This document shows positions 42,364-53,856 of a DNA stretch of 64,000 bases, in pieces. Origin of the DNA: Haliotis asinina (taxonomy: Eukaryota > Mollusca > Gastropoda > Lepetellida > Haliotidae); NCBI RefSeq assembly GCF_037392515.1, contig NC_090288.1, positions 11,476,969 to 11,540,968 of the forward strand, given 5' to 3'. The notes beneath the pieces were generated by a model that saw only the letters and a program-made list of their open reading frames with translations, ran no database searches and had not been told where the DNA came from. The position numbers were made by a program, and so were the translations under genes. Every line of letters starts with the position of its first letter. Position 1 is the stretch's first letter.

Positions 42364-42364
42364 G

Positions 42365-42560
42365 TTGAGTGAGCGAGTTAAGTTTTATGCCAGACTCAGC
42401 AATGTTCCAGCTATGTGTAAATAATCAAGTCTGGACCAGACAATCCACTGATCAACAGCATAAGAATCGATCTGAGCAGTTGGAAACCAATGCCATGTGT
42501 CAACCAAGTAAGTGAGCCTGATCACCCAATCCTGTTAGTCACCTCTTATGGCAAGCATGG
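42365..42560 (-). mobile_element. SINE-A copy
   Basis: GTTAAGTTTTATGCCAGACTC to TCCTGTTAGTCACCTCTTAT, with a 20-base gap after CAGCTATGTG. Confidence 0.75.
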
Positions 42561-43949
42561 TTGCCTTTTCTTCAGAGAAACAAATGGACACCTTAACCAT
42601 AAGGCCATCATACCACCTCACAAATGTTCTTTAACTTCTTTGGAGCCGAATATTATAAACTCTATATTTCTTTTAAATATCTACTAACACTCATTTTGAC
42701 AAATGGCCAAGATGTCACAGATAAAGACTGGTACAGGACGTATAGATTTCTACAAGCACGATGTCACATGATACAATGATATAGATAAAGTGTTTGAAAG
42801 GATAGCAACTTACTAATGATATGGAATAACCACCAAAAATGTTAAAAGTTAACACTGAAGATTTTGTATTTCAGTGGGAATGTCACGTCTTGAAAGCAAT
42901 AGCAAGAAAAAATGCCTGTAATAAAATTTCAAAGAGGTCAAAATCCTACTCAAAACAAACTTTCATATAACTATACCAAAGCAGTGTTGCACATTTTTTC
43001 CATGTACGTATTAATGTCTTCACGTAAGAAAAGTGGTCATCTGGCTAGCCTAGGTAACTATGGGATTTTTGCTCCCTTCTTGAAAAGCTCTTTTGCAGAT
43101 ATGTCTGTTAATTCACCAAAATCTACACACTGCACACACTTCAAACCATGCAGCCTGTGCAAGGGAAGTAACCAGTAGGTGCATGATGGGTATACAGCAT
43201 ATAGGTCAATAACTCACTTAATCACATGCCACTACACAGCACATGCACAGACAAGGCAATTTGGTCCACACCCAACACTTCCAATATTAAAGGAAAACCT
43301 TGAGCTGCTGGTGCTGACTTGTTTGTAATTCTATATTTTCATTCGAATTTGACCATTGGACTAGAGCAGATCACAGAAAACATAAAGATGAAACAGCTGA
43401 CACGATACAATCACTCAGTGTGAAAAAGAATTCCAGATTCATCAACATTATAATGTTTGATATAAACATGTTTATGGGGGTTTTATGAGAAATAAAACCT
43501 GGATTCAAGGGTTTTAAACCTCTATAAATATAAATGGAAAGTATTATGTCTACCTTACAATCACTCCATCCCCACCCAAATAATCTGGAACATGAAACAA
43601 CAATTTTATGTTTCATATAAAGGTGAAGAAACAGGTGTAAAATATTTATTGGCATACACAGAACTGAAAAAATCGAGAATCGTAAAAGCACTTGACAGAC
43701 ACTCTTTAGAAGGGCACTTTATCAGTCGCTCTTTACAAGGGCGGTCCACCCACTTACAGACAATATCAGTAGAACTTGGAAATCCTGAGAACAGTTTCAG
43801 GTCCAATATCTGTGTATTAACCTGCCCGGAGTACAGTAGGATGATATAACTGGGGGTGTATAACATGTTACTGACACTACTTGTGGCTTAAGTTGCAGCA
43901 GCAGAGAACCCTGAGACCTGGAAAGTACCACATGCCACAGCCCAGGCTC

Positions 43950-44062
43950 CTGGGACTAGATTTTCGAAGCTCTACTAGCACTAAAAAAGTCATAAGTGAC
44001 ATACATTAACATTAACTTATGACTATCTTAACACTATGAGAGCTTTAAAATCTAGTTTCAGC
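43950..44062. mobile_element. Palindromic MITE copy
   Basis: ACTAGATTTTCGAAGCTCTA is mirrored by GAGAGCTTTAAAATCTAGTT; the centre is TAACATTAACTTATGACTATC. Confidence 0.75.
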
Positions 44063-44102
44063 TTCTTCAAGGTGAAACTCAAGTAATAAAACTCTTGAAT
44101 TA

Positions 44103-44255
44103 CAATAGTGAGTATGTTTTTAAGCTGTTATAGCAATATCAAGGTGGGAGACACCAGGAATAGGCTTCACACACTATAGCCATGTTGGGAATTGAACCTG
44201 GGTCTCAAGTATGATGAGCCGATGCTTAACCACTAGGTTACCCAACCGTCCCTTT
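44103..44255 (-). mobile_element. SINE-B copy
   Basis: Body GGGAGACACCAGGAATAGG, B box GGGAATTGAACCTGGGTC and head TTAACCACTAGGTTACCC in reverse. Confidence 0.75.
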
Positions 44256-44844
44256 AAAATGCAATAAACATACAAAGTTGTTGTGTGAGACAGCTTTTAA
44301 ACCAGGAATAAGATCAGTTATAAGTACAAATATAAGTAAATAAGTAAATGGTGATCATGGTAACTGAGCCAAACTGTATTTTCGGAGAACATTTTTCTGC
44401 TTTGCAGATGAGTCACATCACCTTGCTTTTATACATGCTAAATATTGTGTCCTGCCCTGGGCTGGTGAAAGGTGCCAGGTACGAGGTAAGGGCTTGTGGG
44501 GAATGAGAGTGGCAGTGACCTTTCCCTAGTCTCCCTAACAGGCAGTAACACCATTTGGACAGCATATCACAGCATGTCTGCTTACTGTGGGAGGAAATCA
44601 TCCACTGGGCTGCAGGTTGCAGACATTTACTACATTCACACAGGGTCCTCACACATGGAAAGCCTCTGGTCCAATCTCAGATTTAACCTCCAGCCACAGG
44701 AGCTTGGCACTGACTGTTAGATTGTATGGCCAACCACTGTGCACCTTACAGTGAATTTGATAGTTTAGTTTTGGTGGTAGGTGCACTTAAATCAGTTTTT
44801 AATAAAGACAACCAGTAAACAGTTGTGTTTTTAAGAATCAGAGA

Positions 44845-44995
44845 GTTTACTTTACCCTGCATTTTCTAATATTCTAGCAATATCAGAGAGAGACACACCA
44901 GAAATGGACTTCATACATTGTATCGATGTAGTGAAAAGAACCCTTTTCTTCGGCATGATAAGTGAAGGCCATCACCACCAGGCAACCTTACCACA
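44845..44995 (-). mobile_element. SINE-B copy, diverged
   Basis: GAGAGACACACCAGAAATGG and CACCACCAGGCAACC preserve the order of the family. Confidence 0.6.
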
Positions 44996-46227
44996 ACTTA
45001 AACTGCATGAATTGCCAGCAATTAGTGTGCCTGACAACATCAACACAGGACACTGTCAATGACAAAAGCACAGCCTCCTCACAGATTCCACTCCGCCTAC
45101 CTTTCATACAGGCATGTCTATAATACCTGGCACCCACTGACACTGCAGGAGAGCATTACCTGTGACCTAAATCCACTCTCACTATTTAGGCTGGACAAAT
45201 TTATTCATTGACACAGTTAACTTCAAATATGCTTTTACGAGAGTTTTAACACACCCTGCTATGTCTACCATAAAGCTGGAGAACCAGTATATGAAGATTC
45301 TTCGAATAACTCAATTTACTGCTTTATGAGTAATTCCATGTGATCTCTTCAGTTGGGAAAGAGCCATACCATAGAATTAGATACTGGTTAGGGTGGTATC
45401 CTTTCACATTATTTGGATGTTCAGTTAAAATATAATGCTAGTTTGAATAGTATGACTTAACAAAGGATTTGTTATGATAACATGATGTAAAAAGAAATAC
45501 TGAATTGTTCGGATGGTCTCAAGTGCCTAAAATTGTTTAATTTAAAAATGCTCAGCGTATAGTTGAATCTTACGGACAGAAACTTGTGTTGAAGATCGGA
45601 TATACGAATAATTTCTTATTGATGTCATCACTTACATATGAAATGATAAAGCTCGTAATGATTATGTTTCGAATAATCTCAAGTGTTTTACAAGGAACTT
45701 AGCAGATGATTATTTGAAATATTACGCAAAAACATTTATAATAGTGTTGACAAGAGTCTTCTAGGTTGTGTTTTCATTAAAATAAATCATGGACAATAAA
45801 GTTGCTTCCTGACTTAATGTGGGTTGAAAAACACAGGAAAAGTCTCATTATTTATCTTGTGTTAGAGTAAATTACTTACTTATTATATTACATGCCTAGT
45901 ACATTGTCTTGTTATGAAAAGTTTTCAGACGTCCTAATTCAGTGCTTGACACAAACATCATTGTTTACACGAGCTATTTCCTTGTCCCTGACCTACTAAT
46001 TAGGGATCGGTCGGGGGTCATGACATGAGACACAATCTCCTCCCACAATTCCTCCAACTTCCTGTGCAGGCTTCATGGGACATAGATTCACGCCAAGTTC
46101 AGAATTTAACTGATATATTTGCCTTGAAACAGTATCATCAGAGCCTATAACAATTCTTCTGATTCACTGAGTTGAAGAACTCACAACAGGAGAAAAATAA
46201 CAATAGTATCGTTCAGTCATGTCTTCA

Positions 46228-46335
46228 CTCTCTAGCTAGTGAGTGAGTGAGTGAGTGAGTGAGCGAGCGAGTTTGGTTTAATGTCGCTTCTAGCAATATT
46301 CCAGTAATATCATGGCAGGGGTACACCATAATCTT
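46228..46335 (-). mobile_element. SINE-B fragment with long GAGT tail
   Basis: Seven or more GAGT/GAGC units, then TTTGGTTTAATGTCGCTTC and GCAATATTCCAGTAATATC. The head is missing. Confidence 0.7.
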
Positions 46336-46652
46336 GAATTCCTAATTCCAATTAGAGTTCCTACTTGAGTTAAATGTTATCAGTAGTTTTAGGCTCAAAC
46401 CTAAACCATAAATTGGTTTTGGGTGTTTGTTGGTGGTTAGGATACACTCAGCACAATGTTAGCTCTGTGTCAGAAAGTCGAGCCTGGGTCATATCATGAG
46501 CAGAGTTTCCTTGTTATGAAACTGAACCTGGAATCCCAACTGGATGAAAACATTTGTAAAAATTATCTACATGTAGTTATTATATAATCATTAACAGTAT
46601 CTAGGTGTCTTTAACCACTCGAGGGTCATTTCACCTACAAATATGAAAAATT

Positions 46653-46792
46653 AGAAAAGAGAAAGGATGACATTACATCTTCTGTATACGCTGTCTTGAG
46701 GGATTTTTCATAACAGCACCCAAGGACAGCAGCTATCTAGACAGACTGCCCACATGCTCAGATTTGGCCAGTTGTCATCATGGTGAAGGAAG
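46653..46792 (+). repeat. 145-bp module, dispersed copy 5
   Basis: A more diverged copy 20 kb away, with a short deletion in CTGCCCACATGCTCAG. It shows the module is dispersed and not only part of the local tandem. Confidence 0.8.
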
Positions 46793-47257
46793 AGAGAGGA
46801 CGAGTGAAGGATAGAAGGATGAGGGGAGGAGGTCTGTTTCTAAGACTGAATTGAAAGTGAGAAAATGAACCCAACTCAAGCCTAGTCAGTCAATCAGGGA
46901 CAGGGTGAGGAGTGTCTTACATGATTCTTTCCACCAATGTCATAGAAGTGTCACAAACAGGAAAGTGATAACAATTCTGCATAATGATATCTACAGCTAC
47001 TCAGTTCAATATCAAACAAATCAGTGTAATGTGAAAGCACTAACAACCTTGCTACCTTTTTAACCACAAATGACTGAAACATCAATCGAAAATCCTGGAT
47101 AAGTCAAAGTGTAGGAGTTTAGTGTAAGTGAATACATCCCCCATCAATAACTAACACAACTTTGAGATCACAATCTGCCTTGTTGTGCCCCATCCATGAA
47201 TAGCAAGAGTCTTTGGTCAGGAGACATATTGGAACTTTCTAAAATGTTTTTCGTCCA

Positions 47258-47560
47258 AGTGGTGATCAATGAAGGCAAAGTAAATACAGACAGTTATCCC
47301 ACACCAAACTGCATGTGACCAAGTCAAGACAAATGATGAAGGCTTGCTAAATATAGGCATTTAGCCAACATATGACCTGAATGGTGACCAATGATGAAGA
47401 CTAGGTAAATACTGACAGTTATCACACACTAGGCTGCCTGTGACTTAAGTCTAGACAAATGATGAAAGTTTGGTAAATATAGGCATTTATCTCCAATATG
47501 GCCGATGTGGTGACCAATGAAGACAAGGTAAACACAGGCAGTCAGCCTCAACCACCTGTG
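47258..47560. repeat. Tandem repeat of about 127 bp, 2.4 copies
   Basis: GTGGTGATCAATGAAGGCAAA / TGGTGACCAATGATGAAGAC / TGGTGACCAATGAAGACAAG begin successive units. Each runs through ACAGTTATC and ACAAATGATGAA to ATATAGGCATTTA. Confidence 0.85.
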
Positions 47561-48954
47561 TACTTTGTGTAGGTGAAGTGTGTGGTAGAGAGAGAGAGAG
47601 CAATGTATGATTCACTCTACTGCAGTGCGGCTGCAGCAATGGCTGTTGGCGCTAGCTGAGGATGACTCATACTCCTCATTACACTGATGCAAACAGTAAC
47701 ACTGTTGCACTTCTTCATAACACACATAGCATGTCAGTTTCAGTCATCATAAAACTATGTTCAACACTCCATCACTGTCATATATCTTACAACCACTTAC
47801 AATCCCATCAGTAGCTGTTTGTCAAACACCTTTCAATACCTTATGAATACCCATTACCTGCACTATCTTAACCATCAAATCCTTAAAGGCACAATGTCAT
47901 ACCACACCTCTCCAAAATACATTATGCGTTTCTCTCAATAATACAAACTGTCAGCCCTCAGGGAAGCTACCATTTAATCAATCCCCCCAAAATCACGTAT
48001 TTAGATTACAATATTAAATTAGAAAGTTCAAATGAATTGGTGAATTGTTGTATTAAATTGGTTCTTGCACCCTCTACTAAAGATTATTTCAAGCGAAGCC
48101 AATAGAGAAATGCTTCTTGGAGCGCTCTTGATGAATATCCCACACATGACATGTGATTGAAACCAGTACTGCAAAAACTGACAACACTGCATGTGACAGA
48201 GGAAATATTTATATTCCATATACGGTATGTGTTACATGCTTAGAAGCTGTTCACTTCAAACTTTCAAATATCGATTTCAGGCAAGTTGTTGGAGATAATA
48301 AGTTTTTAACTGCATCAAAAGGAAGCTAAAGTGAATGAACATGCTCCCCGCAAATATAGGATTTAGGTAAAAATATTGTCAAAAATGTGTGGCATTGTGG
48401 CTTTAAATAGAATATCAACATCTGATGACATATCCTGGCAAGTGAATATATATCCCTGTATATCCTTGATGACTAGCAAGTGAATATAGCTTTATATATC
48501 CTCACAAAGAGGGTTTGTGTTTCAATAGGTAGATATAGCATATTCCTCTGACTCACAATGAAAATATCAATACAGCTTTCCATATCCCTGGAACTTGAAG
48601 TCTAAATAGTAACTAACATGTAAATGTTCTTATCACTTATAATCTCAACTACTTAGCCTTTTTAACAGTTATTTGCGCTATCATCAGCTGTCTCTGTAAG
48701 TTCACAAACAACAGCATTACACAAGAACTTATCACAGTCACCTAATGTTCCTGGAAGGAAATCATAACAGTTCATTGAAGGAATGGCAACAGAGCTCAAA
48801 ACAACTCATACCCCTCTTGAGTAATAATGCCTAAAAACCATAAGTACAGACTTACCACAAAATCGCAAATAGCCAATCACATTTTCACAAAAAACATTAC
48901 ATAGTTCAAGGCCCATTTACTTCCAGAAGCAGACTGTGCTTATTTTTTGACTAC

Positions 48955-49325
48955 CTCTCTCCACTGCCTGTCTACTGTCTGTTACTCCAGTTTATCTACT
49001 CCTGTCTTCAGTTGTGCTCTGTCTGTCTATTATTGTCTTTCCCTGACAGGTCTGTAACTCCTGTGTAGTGTCTGTCTTCTGTCCACTGCCTGTCTACTGT
49101 CTGTGACTCTTGTCTATCTACTTTTGTCTTCCCTTGTACTGTCTATTAGTGTCTTTCTCTGACTACAGTCTGTGACTCCTGTCTGTCTTCTGTCGACTGC
49201 CTGTTTTCTGTCTGTCTACCCATCTCTATACCTGTCCACTGTATGTCTAGTGTCTGTCACTTCTGTCTACTTTCTGTGACTCTTGCCTACCCTTGTCTAC
49301 CTGTCCACTGCCTGTTTACCCCTCC
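48955..49325. repeat. CTGTCTA-rich tandem region, period about 116 bp
   Basis: Pyrimidine-rich sequence made of CTGTCTAC and CTGTGACTC blocks. TATTATTGTCTTTCCCTGAC and TATTAGTGTCTTTCTCTGAC mark equivalent points about 116 bases apart. Confidence 0.75.
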
Positions 49326-50019
49326 CTACACCAGGTGAAGGCAGAGGCTGATCTACCGTTTACATAGTCTTGCTGATGTTGTTGCCAGGGAACTGCTCTA
49401 CAATAAACAGTTGCCATGGTTATCCAGTGTTTGCAAGTGTAGATTCACTAAGTAAACAACTACTTGCAACAGAGGAAATTCTTTCTGCATTATCTAACAA
49501 TGAGGTTTACTGTAAACTCCAGCTCTGACTTCAATGTACAACAAATTTGAATGTTACAACATCATCATATGATAACTGCATATTTCACTGGTTTACCATT
49601 GTTTCAATTCACACAGTAACAGCAACCATTCAGCTGAACCATGATTAATTCTCACTTACACAATGACTATACATTGTGTGGCTACAATTCAGTTAGACCA
49701 TGATAACAATCAACTGCTAGGCCATTACATAAGACTATCATCACATTACTAATACGTACACCTGGAAACAAATGTAGCACAAACTGAGCTATATTTTCAA
49801 ACATCCAGAAGTTCAAGCCTTTTGGAAATTTCATGACAAAGGAAATACACCAAAAGAATCACAAATGGTTTTGGGGTCAAGTTTTTAAATAGAAGACATA
49901 ACATGAACACATATTCATGGGATCTCATGTTATCGAAACTTGCGTTTCTTTTGCTGTTCAGTACTTATGATATTGTTAGTAAGACAGTAACGATACCTAG
50001 TAAGATTCATTCAGAGAAG

Positions 50020-50190
50020 GAGTGAGTGAGTGAGTTTACTTTTACGCCGCTTTTAGCAAAATTCCAGCATTATCACGACAGGGGACACCAGCAAATGGGC
50101 TTCACACATTGTACCCATGGTGGGAATCGAACCCGAGTCTTCAGCGTGACGAGCGAACACTTCAACCACTAGGCTACCCCACCGCCCCTT
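50020..50190 (-). mobile_element. SINE-B copy, nearly full
   Basis: TTTTACGCCGCTTTTAGCA tail through TCGAACCCGAGTCTTCAGCG to CTAGGCTACCCCACCGCCCC. One of the least diverged copies. Confidence 0.85.
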
Positions 50191-52545
50191 CAAAGAAGGA
50201 ACAGTGAATACTGACTCACACTGCATTAGCGATTTTGCAATCATTCATGGTCAAGACAGGAAACATACATTGGCAGTGGAGTCAAAGAATTGTCACAATA
50301 ATTATCATAATGAATCAATTACTAAACATTACTTAATCAATTCCTGTTTCTGAATTTCTTGAAAGTCAGAAATCTAACCTAAAACTAGCCATTCACATGA
50401 AATTACAGAGCAAGCAATGCATAACATTTTTCCAGGTGTATATATTAAGGTAAGGCTGATGATGGAATAAGTGACTAAAATGTCTTAAGCACATGGTGAT
50501 ATGAAGAAATAATCAACATAAAGCTGTTGTAAACTAAAACAGGGGATGTGTCACACTTCTAAAATCAATGGGAATAATCTGCAGAAGCCGTTTTTGGTCA
50601 AAACTTCGTGCCAGGAACAATGCTTGCACTAGACAAAAAGGTCGTCATAAAACTGGAAGGACAAGACTACCTCACATCTAACATCGACAGTGGTAAAATG
50701 CAAATAAAAGTGAACAGCACCCAGAGTTGGAGGAACATCATTGGTCCTGAGGTGACCAATCAGAGTCAAGAAACTTCTCATTCAGTAGTAGCAAAATACT
50801 TTAAAGTCAATCTCTTGAGATATGAAATAAAATATGTATTTCTCATCCACAAATATTCACAATCACAAGGCTGATCACAGGACATACGTCACCACAAATA
50901 CACTGTCACCTTTTGGATTTGTCTGATGCAGTTGTTTCCACGAAATATAAATGAACATGTTTACAGAAATAACATTTACAATTGGTTTTAATTTGTCAGA
51001 ATTTTGAGAAGTACTTTAATTTTGAATACTTCTATAACAGAAAGACAGACTTATAAAATAAATCACAAAAACTTAGAACACCTTTTAACAAAAACCTGTA
51101 TCCTTAGATTGTCTCCCTTTTTAACCATTAATTTGAATTTCAATTCCATATCATATTTTGGTAGATAGTAAAAACATTGATACATATTTCCAATTCATAT
51201 GAATTATTTAACACGATTCACTAGACATTTCCAATTTATATCAAATGTAATATTTTAAATATCTTTATATATCTTGCAAATATTTACCTTAAACTAATCT
51301 CAAACAAATTCATGAACTAATACAAATTATAACATACACATCCAACCATGCATAAAATTAATACAATAACAGAATATATATACACTGTAAAAGCAACATA
51401 CTGGTTATATAACTAAACATGTTTTAACCACCCCATGACCAAAGAGATATTATGAGAAGATATTATGAGAAGTTGTTGTTCAACACTCAGTATATGTATC
51501 AAGCCTACAAAATATCTCAAGAGGATACAGGTAATTGGAAAGGTGCTGCACAGACTTAAGCGTAATCATGCAAAGAAGCGAGGTAAAAACCTGTCGGTAG
51601 CAGACGCTTACTGGTTAAACCCTGCAAAATTGAAAAGTTTGAAATTTAAACATGGCATACAAAGTTCAAACTCACTCTCTGACCTTGCAACTTACCATGT
51701 TCGTATGTCTGTGATCAATCCTTGGCTTGTCAGTTCAAAGAGAATGTCAACCACAAAAATGCTACATGGCCAGTTGTCTTCAAACAACCACAATTTGAAC
51801 TTGTACCAAATATGGACCGGAAACCCAATCCACAAAACGCTTGTAGCACTATGCATTTTGTAAGCTTGCGGTAAAGTAGAGAGCTACAACACGTCATAGT
51901 GTTACAAATACCTTGTGGATCAGGACTTTGTGGACATACAGAAAGAAAATTCTAAATACTGTGTATGAAGAAAGATAAGCCAAAGTTTGAGGACCAAAAA
52001 AACATGTATCATGTAATATGTCTGATACCAAAGAGGAATTCATTCAGTAAAGGTCAAATTTTTATACTTTTGGTTATTGAGTCAAACCTTTACTCGACAC
52101 AAAAAGTATATATTGTATATTTAAATTAATTGAACCATCAAAGGTCAAATGTAATAAATGTTCGAAATTTAACAAATGGAGGACAACTTTTGATGCAATG
52201 AAATTACTAAGGAGCTGTAAAGAATCCAAGCTGTGAACTGACAAGCAGACTACCAATTGTTGTGTCCATGAGATGATCCAGATGCAACATGTATCACTTT
52301 AAACACCAACAGAGTCACTGTGCACATCTTCAATTCTCAACATATCTTTGAGACAGGAGGATCAGTTAGTAAAGAAAAATATAATCCATCATCAAGAGAG
52401 TCGATGTGGAGAGACAACACAGTCAACATGGACACAGAGCAAGTGTTAGTATATTATCAAACAGATCCTTCAACCTGTGTTCTCCTTCGAAGACCAATTG
52501 TCTCACTGCTTGGAACAATCGTAAAGCAAGCGTTGTACACCACTG

Positions 52546-52816
52546 ACAAGACTGGTGCAGAAGATCTGATAATCTAAAGAAAATCTGGCCTTGTTTTTTC
52601 TTTTTCAATCATATCATTTTACTCAGGTCAGAGGAATTTTAATTCAATGATTTCAATGGGACAGAGTTATTGACTGTAGAACAAGACTGGTGCAGAAGAT
52701 CTGATAATCTAAAGAAGATCTGGCCTTGTTTTTTTCTTTTTCAATCATATCATTTTACTCAGGTCAGAGGAATTTTAATTCAATGATTTCAATGGGACAG
52801 AGTTATTGACTGTAGA
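52546..52816. repeat. Recent 135-bp tandem duplication
   Basis: 52546-52680 and 52681-52816 are almost identical. They differ by one base (AAAGAAAATC versus AAAGAAGATC) and one T in the T-run. It lies 1 kb downstream of the BICD stop, perhaps in its 3' UTR. Confidence 0.95.
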
Positions 52817-53835
52817 ACTTTGAATTTTCAACAGGATATTCGATGTGTATATGAATGTATCCAAAATCATCAGAACTACATGAAGCTGTCCCTCTAAGAA
52901 TGGTTAAAAGATTATCTATGTCCAAACCTATCCCAGCATGCCTTGCTGAAGATCTAAGCAGTTCTAATACTTTTGCCTTCATTATTTGATCCAACCAGAT
53001 TTAATGTATTGGGCAAGTTCATGTAGTTATCCAATGAGTTCAGCCACATATTTAACAGGTCATAACAGACACCATTTTTTAGGATTAGTAAATCAATAAT
53101 ATCAATAACATCAATCAATTTTGTAAGTTTTCAACAAAATTAAACAGTAAGGTCTAAAACTATACGTTTCACAAATATTCAAAATGAGTTATATTTCCTC
53201 ATTTAACAAAAAAAAGTTTTCATTCACAATAGAAATAAACAAAACTCATTTTGTAATAATTAATTACAAAGACAATGAACAATCCCAAACATGTTTCACA
53301 TCAACATGCTTACTGATGTTTCTAAAGGAGAAAACCTAACTTTGTCAGTGAAATAAAATGAATGAGATCAGACCCCAACATAAAAAATTGATTATTATCA
53401 ATGTTATCATTGACTTAACGTCCTCGACAACCTGCCACCATGCCTTGTCAGTAGTGTACGCCAAAATGCGTCAAGACACACACAAATCATTCAGAATGCA
53501 AGGAACAAACTCAATACCAAAACTTCATTCAGATTCTGCCTGCCCGTCTACACTAAAGTTTATCTGCCAGAGATGTTTCCATGTAACTCCATCACTGTCA
53601 GTCAAATGAAAACTGTGATGGAACAGCCGTGTTTCAAATAGCTAGGCTATTTCATTTTCAAAGGTTCAGATGAATGCATTTGATACGTAAAGTGCAATAA
53701 TCACTTGTGAAATTTGGTGTAGAACTTTGCTTCCAATTTAGTGAAAGTGATAGTGAATTAGCAAGATAGGAGACTTTGAAAGATTTTGTGTTAAATAGGA
53801 GTTCAGAAAGTCATGGCATGTCAACTAGGTTCTAC

Positions 53836-53856
53836 CTAAACTAACACTCGAGGAGG
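53836..53856 (-). CDS. BICD: BICD candidate terminal exon
   Basis: After a 200-base intron, the acceptor ATATCATTCTTACAG is followed by CCT CCT CGA GTG TTA GTT TAG. This gives a tail SKMGTPK-PPRVLV, close in length and Pro/basic character to the vertebrate end (APKTKPATPSL). The exon is only seven codons, so chance cannot be excluded. Confidence 0.4.
   Translation of the reverse strand, partial: PPRVLV

Larger units (their letters stand above)
41400..53835. other. Repeat-bearing region, no confirmed gene
   Basis: Dispersed repeats apart, two stretches are richer in GC and open in both strands (43592-43866 and 44413-44720) and could hold diverged exons, but no frame has family content. The part next to 53835 may be BICD 3' UTR. 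Confidence 0.4.

Noticed and set aside
51465..51863. 132-codon plus-strand frame
   Set aside because: No recognisable domain, AT-rich codon use and no splice context; possibly antisense to BICD 3' UTR.
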